From: a virus
Reading direction: 5' to 3' (one strand)
DNA: 64,000 nt
Virus record (IMG/VR): IMGVR_UViG_3300031715_000002
Coordinates: 1-64,000 of that record
Of the stretch, positions 59,600 to 64,000 are shown one piece after another. Below the pieces are notes generated by a model. That model searched no databases. It had not been told where the DNA came from and saw only the letters and a program-made list of their open reading frames with translations. Numbering within the stretch: the stretch's first letter is position 1; each line of letters begins with the position of its first letter. The position numbers and the translations under genes are program-made.

Positions 59600-60979
59600 T
59601 TACTCAAAACTCAGCGCATCCGTATGTCGCTCGCGTTTGCCTTTCTTGGTTTCGGCCTTGGGTGGCTCGCCTGCAGGACCAGTTAGGCCAATCGACCCCA
59701 TGGTCTGCCACTTCGGGAACTCACCCGGCTCCTCGATGACGCGGTATAGCACACCCTCGTAGATGCACTCGGTACCCAGTTTCAGGTCATCCGGAGCGGG
59801 CATCTCGCCTTTGGCGTATGTGATGATCGGCGGTTTGCCAGATGCCGTTTCCTGGGGTTTCTGGGACGTTTGCTGGCCTGTTGGCTCCGGGGTGGCAGTA
59901 GAAGGCTTGGGTGCCTCCTGGGCAGGCTCAGCGGGCTTGGGAGTGGCGTCGGCGGCGGGCTGCGGAGCGCTGCCGGCCGGTTCCGTTTTCATGCGCACGG
60001 TATCGTCCTGCTGCTTTTTCTTTTGCGCTTCGATCTTTTCCAAGATAGCCAGTTTGGCGGCGGTGGGCTTCTCACCTTCCTCTGGCTGTTCGTTCAGCGC
60101 CATCACGTCTTTCCACGTGGCTACGCCTTCGCAGATGGCCATGTAGATGCCGCGGAGGTTCACGTACTCGCCGGGCGTGCTGGCGGACACCGGATGCCCT
60201 AAGTATCGCTCAATCATGGACGGCAGGATGCCCTTGTCCGCGAAGGCGTCAAGAATCTTTTTCTTGGTGCCCTCCGGGTCGCTCATCGCAGAATTGGCAA
60301 GCGTATCCCAGATCTTACGCTTCCACTCCTGTTTGTAGTGCGGCGGGAGCAACTTTTCGGCCAGCGTGCGGATGGCCTTGCTCACCGATGCTGCTTCCGA
60401 TTGGGAAACTTCGGCGTCCGTCGCCTGAATGATGTACACGGTATCGCCGTAGCTGTTCTCGCGTGTGGCAAGCGGCGTTTGGCCCTGTTTGATTTTCCGG
60501 CGCTCAACGGTTTTCGGAGTCGTGATGACCCGCCAATAGGCGTTATTGCTTTCGATATCCCAGACACCGACACGTGTTACGCGCTTTTGTTCGTCTTCTG
60601 CCAGCACAATGGTTTGCACGTCGATGTTGCCAGCCTCATAAATGACGGCCTCTAGGAATCTGATAGAGAATCCGGTGGGCCACTCTTCGGGAGCCTTCAG
60701 CAACCGCTCGCGTTTGTCTAAGTCGGCCCAACCTTCTGGCGCGCGGCTGATTGGCTTGACGTAGAGTGCTTCTGCGCAGAACTCGCTATCGCGGCAGAGC
60801 TTCATCATGTTCTGCCGCACGTCGTCCCATGAACGCCGGTTGCGGATGGCGACCATGATTCTGGCCTCGACCATGGCGCGCTCTTGCGCCGCCAGCGCGA
60901 CGGCTACTGGGTCTTGGTTCCTCGCCACTGCGTAATCATCGCGGCGGACGATATCGGTTGATTCTCGTAAAGGTGTCAT
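59600..60979 (-). CDS. Recombination-module phage protein
   Basis: 459 aa. AQERAMVEARIMVAIRNRRS, then EGWADLDKRERLLKAPEEWP, TVERRKIKQGQTPLATREN and ASVSKAIRTLAEKLLPPHYK match a large phage family encoded next to YqaJ exonucleases, functionally comparable to RecT/Erf annealing proteins. The C-terminal 120 residues are Pro/Ala/Gln-rich and disordered before a short beta end. A single-strand annealing role is inferred from neighbours. Confidence 0.6.
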   Translation of the reverse strand: MTPLRESTDIVRRDDYAVARNQDPVAVALAAQERAMVEARIMVAIRNRRSWDDVRQNMMKLCRDSEFCAEALYVKPISRAPEGWADLDKRERLLKAPEEWPTGFSIRFLEAVIYEAGNIDVQTIVLAEDEQKRVTRVGVWDIESNNAYWRVITTPKTVERRKIKQGQTPLATRENSYGDTVYIIQATDAEVSQSEAASVSKAIRTLAEKLLPPHYKQEWKRKIWDTLANSAMSDPEGTKKKILDAFADKGILPSMIERYLGHPVSASTPGEYVNLRGIYMAICEGVATWKDVMALNEQPEEGEKPTAAKLAILEKIEAQKKKQQDDTVRMKTEPAGSAPQPAADATPKPAEPAQEAPKPSTATPEPTGQQTSQKPQETASGKPPIITYAKGEMPAPDDLKLGTECIYEGVLYRVIEEPGEFPKWQTMGSIGLTGPAGEPPKAETKKGKRERHTDALSFE

Positions 60980-60988
60980 CTCTTCTCC

Positions 60989-62035
60989 CTACTTCCAGTT
61001 TCTTGGGCACAGCAACTTGCGCGCGCCATGCTTTGTAACTATCTGGCTTTGTGCCGCCAGTTGCTCGAACGTTTGCGCCCACCAGTCGGGATACGTTTGG
61101 TCCGCTACTAGCGCGTATCGCTTCAGTAGCTCAACCCGCCACCCCAACTCCCGCGCTACCTTTTCCCAGTCCACCCCAACGCTATCCGCATCCTTGCGCC
61201 ACGTCACCTTGCCCAGGCTGCTATTCAGGCCGTCCGCATCGCCAATCAACTGCTTGACTTCATTGCTGAGCGATTCTTTCTCCTGTTCGGCGCGGTTGAA
61301 CTCGTCGCGCGCCAACTTCAGGCGCATCAGTAGCGCCTCTTCCTCTCCCGTGGCCTGCCGTAGCACTTCCACGTTGCGCGGGAATCGCTGCCTGAGATAT
61401 TCCTTGGCCGTCTCCGTACAGCCGATGGGCGGCGCTACGCGCGCCAGCACGTGCTCACGCCAGAACTTTTCGCACTCTTCCAGCAGCACCGCTTCCAAAT
61501 CGGCATCGAAGTGGATGCGGTAAATACGAAGATCATCAAGCCCGCAGATTGCCGCGGCATCGGACCATGGCAGGCCGGTTGTGGAACAAGCCCACTGCAA
61601 CTGAAGGCTCACACGGTCGGGTACCTTATCGGAGCCAGTCTCGCCCCATTCATAGGCCTGGTCCCAAGACACCGTTTTCGCATCAACCATCCCGAGCGCT
61701 TGGATTCCAGCGGCAGGCACATAAATCGGCGTGGCAGAAGACGCTTCGCTACTGATTACGAAAGCATCGGGGCTTACTACCTGCCATTCTCGGTCGGGAT
61801 GCCGGATGGTTTCATCGAACCAATAGCATTTACACCTACGCTCATCGCCGTACCACGCGACTACGCCACGTTCCAGGTATTTTCCGCGGCGCATTCTGGC
61901 GTTTGGCGGTTGCCGCTTTACTAGCCCCAGCTTATCGGCGTAAACTGAGAACCTGTCGCGGCGCGTATCTAGGCCAACGACGGCACACACATCACTGCCA
62001 CCAATTCCACGTGCGCGTATGCGATTGTCAATCAT
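60989..62035 (-). CDS. YqaJ-family phage recombination exonuclease
   Basis: 348 aa. The YqaJ motifs are IRARGIGGSDVCAVVGLDTR, RMRRGKYLERGVVAWYG (Glu ligand), VVSPDAFV, GMVDAKTVSW (Asp and Lys of DxK) and VSLQLQWACSTTGL. Lambda-Exo-like 5'-3' dsDNA exonuclease; a coiled-coil tail follows from about residue 235. Paired with the gene at 59600..60979 for recombination. Confidence 0.85.
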   Translation of the reverse strand: MIDNRIRARGIGGSDVCAVVGLDTRRDRFSVYADKLGLVKRQPPNARMRRGKYLERGVVAWYGDERRCKCYWFDETIRHPDREWQVVSPDAFVISSEASSATPIYVPAAGIQALGMVDAKTVSWDQAYEWGETGSDKVPDRVSLQLQWACSTTGLPWSDAAAICGLDDLRIYRIHFDADLEAVLLEECEKFWREHVLARVAPPIGCTETAKEYLRQRFPRNVEVLRQATGEEEALLMRLKLARDEFNRAEQEKESLSNEVKQLIGDADGLNSSLGKVTWRKDADSVGVDWEKVARELGWRVELLKRYALVADQTYPDWWAQTFEQLAAQSQIVTKHGARKLLCPRNWK

Positions 62036-62268
62036 TTACTCCTCTTCCGCCTAACTGCCTGCCAACCGCTTCGCCACTCGAAACTTTCAGCGCTCGCAAG
62101 CGGATAAGGATTATCGAGCAATCGCCTTCCATCACGATTCGCTCGCATACCTGCTCTCTCTGCCTTTAGCAAGGCTCGCTCATGCGCTTGCTCGGCCTCC
62201 ACTTGCTCATCCACCATAGCGATTACGCTGGCCCAGTCCACGCGCTCAAGAGATGAGGGGAAGCTCAT
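62032..62268 (-). CDS. Small Rmf-like/charged protein
   Basis: 78 aa from ATG 62268 (ATGA overlap, GGAGG site). A charged helix (EQVEAEQAHERALLKAERAG) is followed by LLDNPYPLASAESFEWRSGW, an NPY...E.W..GW motif like ribosome modulation factor. Similar to the end of the 55159..55359 product. Role unproven. Confidence 0.5.
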   Translation of the reverse strand: MSFPSSLERVDWASVIAMVDEQVEAEQAHERALLKAERAGMRANRDGRRLLDNPYPLASAESFEWRSGWQAVRRKRSK

Positions 62269-62828
62269 TGCCTCAACCTCCACGCCAGTTTTGCCGCCAG
62301 CCGCGCATCGGCCAGTGCATCGTGCGCGCCATCAACCGGAATCCCCAGAAATTCGCATACCGTGGTTAGCTTTAGGTTGTTCGGCTTGTCTGCGCGGTCG
62401 AAGTACTTCCAGGCGGCCAATTGCAGGCAGTCCAACACGTGGTAGCTGCACGGAAAGAACTGATCACCGTACAACCGTCGTAGCCTCGGAAAATCGAACG
62501 TCAGCGCATTGTAGCCAGCCAACCGCGCCATGCTGTACGGATTCCCCGTTCGCTTCGAGATCATCTCAATCGACCGGTATGGCTCCATCCACTTCGAGAA
62601 CTTGCGCACGGCATCCGCTGGCGGGATGGCTTCAGCCTTCCAGACTTCGCGGTCGTAGCCGTTCATCTTCAGCGCTTCGGGATCGGCATCGACTTCGTTG
62701 AATTGCAACTTGGCCTCAAACTGCGAGACTTCCGTGCCTGAATCGTCAACGGCAATTGCCGCCAACTGGATGTCCGGTTGCGTGTCAAGCAAGCCGCCGG
62801 TTTCGAGGTCGAAGAAAATGGTGAACAT
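62265..62828 (-). CDS. DnaQ-like 3'-5' exonuclease
   Basis: 187 aa from ATG 62828, chosen because MFTIFFDLETGG starts exactly at the catalytic strand; a start at 62912 adds 28 unconvincing residues. DEDD motifs: FFDLETGG (D and E), GYNALTFDFPRLRR (D) and HDALADARLAAKLAW (H and D). Likely proofreading or recombination exonuclease of the early module. Confidence 0.8.
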   Translation of the reverse strand: MFTIFFDLETGGLLDTQPDIQLAAIAVDDSGTEVSQFEAKLQFNEVDADPEALKMNGYDREVWKAEAIPPADAVRKFSKWMEPYRSIEMISKRTGNPYSMARLAGYNALTFDFPRLRRLYGDQFFPCSYHVLDCLQLAAWKYFDRADKPNNLKLTTVCEFLGIPVDGAHDALADARLAAKLAWRLRQ

Positions 62829-62922
62829 GTTTATCCAGCCAGAAGCACAGCCAAAAGTCTGGGCTTTCCGGATTTCGTTGTGTCGCTTCGTACATTGTTC
62901 GCTCTCATTCATTTAGTTCTCT

Positions 62923-63867
62923 CTACGGATTTTGCTGTGGCGGAACACACTCAAATCCGGTGTTCATACTGATCTGTTCCGGCTCCGCTACGAGTTCGCA
63001 TAGCGGCAAGACCGACTGCGATAACCGCTTGGCAGCGATCTCGCAATACTTCTCTTCAATCTCGATTCCGATGGCCCTTCGGTAGCACTGCTTTGCGGCC
63101 AGCAATGTGGTTCCGCTGCCCATGAAGGGGTCCAAGATCACGCCATCCGGCGCATGGCGCATGAGGGATGCCAACAAGGGCAACGGCTTACGGTGCGGGT
63201 GCTGGTTACGCCCCACGCATCCGTTACCCGTCCTAAATCGGAGGATCGAAAAGGAGCCATCATCTACCCGACGCCAGCCAGCCCCCCGCACGAAGATCGG
63301 CTCGTGGTTATAACGCCACGGCCCCCCGTTTAGGCCACCTTCAGCCTTATCCCAAACCAGCCTGTAATCCCAATCGCCCGGAGGCTCTGGTAGCCGTGGG
63401 GTTGAGAAGATCAGCATTGGCTTGTTGGTGGCACCGATAAGCCAATCACGCACCGCACAATCCAAGTCGTTAGCGATCACATCGCCGTGTCTGCCGTAGC
63501 TTCCCGCTAACGCCTGAAGGCCGTAGGGCGGGTCAGTGATGACGCAATCCACTTTTGGCAGATACGATAGGATTTCCTTGCAATCGCCGTGATAGATCGT
63601 GATGCCGTCTTCGTTGTAGTATGGCTTCAGCATGGCATCCCGCTCCCGTTGTAAAAGTTCACGTTCCGCTCTCCAGTCCAGTTCGCCCCACAGTGCGCCG
63701 AACTTATCCGGCCCGTCGTAGGCTTCACACCACGCAATCTCCCGGTCACATCGTTCGATTGCGGCGGCGTAGCTGGTAATCGGGATTGGCTTGCCCATAG
63801 CGTTGAATCCGCTATCGGCATCAGTCTCAATTTTGGATGGCCTCGCCTGTCCAAGAAATTCCGCCAT
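62923..63867 (-). CDS. DNA methyltransferase (N6-adenine/N4-cytosine, class beta), intact
   Basis: 314 aa with GGAG at 7 nt before the ATG. Catalytic DPPYGLQ in VDCVITDPPYGLQALAG and the later ILDPFMGSGTTLLAAKQCYR SAM-binding motif give class beta order. It shares KPYYNEDGITIYHGD, DPFMGSGTT and EIEEKYCEIAAKRLSQ with the broken copy at 40720..41491. The N-terminal 75 residues are an extra helical domain. Would protect phage DNA from restriction. Confidence 0.9.
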   Translation of the reverse strand: MAEFLGQARPSKIETDADSGFNAMGKPIPITSYAAAIERCDREIAWCEAYDGPDKFGALWGELDWRAERELLQRERDAMLKPYYNEDGITIYHGDCKEILSYLPKVDCVITDPPYGLQALAGSYGRHGDVIANDLDCAVRDWLIGATNKPMLIFSTPRLPEPPGDWDYRLVWDKAEGGLNGGPWRYNHEPIFVRGAGWRRVDDGSFSILRFRTGNGCVGRNQHPHRKPLPLLASLMRHAPDGVILDPFMGSGTTLLAAKQCYRRAIGIEIEEKYCEIAAKRLSQSVLPLCELVAEPEQISMNTGFECVPPQQNP

Positions 63868-64000
63868 TATCGGTCTCCCTTAACCCTTGGAAGTCCAGCC
63901 CTGAGAGCAAGCACGATGATGTCTCTCTTCGGCAATTGCCTGTCGATGCTCACATGCTCAATCTCGCAGTTCAGATCGGCAGGAACCCTCACCCGCAATG
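63867..64000 (-). CDS. Ribbon-helix-helix-like protein (partial, runs off right edge)
   Basis: Only the last 43 codons are visible. LRVRVPADLNCEIEHVSIDR then QLPKRDIIVLALRAGLPRV looks like a strand followed by two helices, as in CopG/Arc RHH repressors. The stop overlaps the methyltransferase ATG (TAATG), indicating one operon. Confidence 0.5.
   Translation of the reverse strand, partial: LRVRVPADLNCEIEHVSIDRQLPKRDIIVLALRAGLPRVKGDR

Noticed and set aside
1-64000. Integrase, att sites and tRNA genes
   Set aside because: Looked for but no tyrosine or serine recombinase motif, direct repeat at both ends or tRNA-like cloverleaf could be supported by reading.

Overview
The window is most of a tailed, temperate-type (Caudoviricetes) phage genome, or a decaying prophage. 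Nearly all genes lie on the minus strand, so transcription runs right to left. Supporting marks are a large terminase with both motor and nuclease motifs, a DUF935-like portal, a MuF-like minor head protein, an XkdF-type prohead protease, a GH73-type lysozyme, YqaJ recombinase and DnaQ-like exonucleases, several DNA methyltransferases, and long runs of small genes with ATGA/TAATG overlaps. No integrase, att site, tRNA or CRISPR array was seen. Two ISL3-family transposase remnants and several broken genes point to an integrated, degrading element. The host cannot be read directly. The many Sec signal peptides ending in AxA-Q, and the style of the large Ser/Thr/Gly-rich secreted proteins, resemble Acidobacteriota such as Solibacter/Bryobacter relatives (inference, moderate to low confidence).

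Layout from right to left (direction of transcription). 64.0-53.2 kb: early DNA-metabolism region with an intact adenine/cytosine-N4 methyltransferase, DnaQ-like exonuclease, YqaJ exonuclease, a recombination-associated protein, a 188-bp G-rich hexamer repeat, an SMC-like ATPase, zinc-ribbon and Rmf-like microproteins, a PAPS-reductase/DndC-like PP-loop enzyme, and a methyltransferase truncated by an ISL3 remnant. 52.0-47.4 kb: an operon behind a strong sigma70-like promoter (dCMP deaminase-like, DnaA domain IV-like, DUF1064 nuclease, excisionase-like HTH, DUF2303). 47.3-41.6 kb: replication proteins behind a structured leader, MazG-like and DUF5131 proteins, a papain-like protein, and a frameshifted C5 methyltransferase. 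41.5-39.7 kb: a methyltransferase broken by a 13-bp tandem duplication, a second ISL3 remnant, and a decapitated cysteine-cluster gene. 39.0-36.2 kb: a plus-strand cassette of tiny overlapping genes plus one 451-aa zinc-binding protein. 35.99-32.1 kb: ParB-like protein, small and large terminase. 31.75-30.6 kb: a plus-strand XRE/HicB-like regulator pair and an AT-rich control region. 30.6-27.4 kb: small conserved phage genes and the lysozyme.

27.4-10.9 kb is the most unusual part. Ten consecutive genes, each starting with a Sec-type signal peptide, encode secreted beta-helix, collagen-like, chitobiase-C-like and tail-fibre-like proteins, and they separate terminase from portal by about 24 kb. 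10.8-8.3 kb holds small coiled-coil, Ig-like and membrane proteins. 8.2-0 kb is the head module: portal, MuF, several micro-ORFs, a 1040-aa fusion protein (ChaB, degenerate histidine phosphatase, HAD, 2H phosphoesterase, XkdF protease), and a scaffold-like gene that runs off the left edge.

Three of the four DNA methyltransferase genes are broken, each by a different kind of event. Together with the ISL3 remnants this suggests either relaxed selection on DNA modification or, for the 13-bp duplication, a possible on/off switch.
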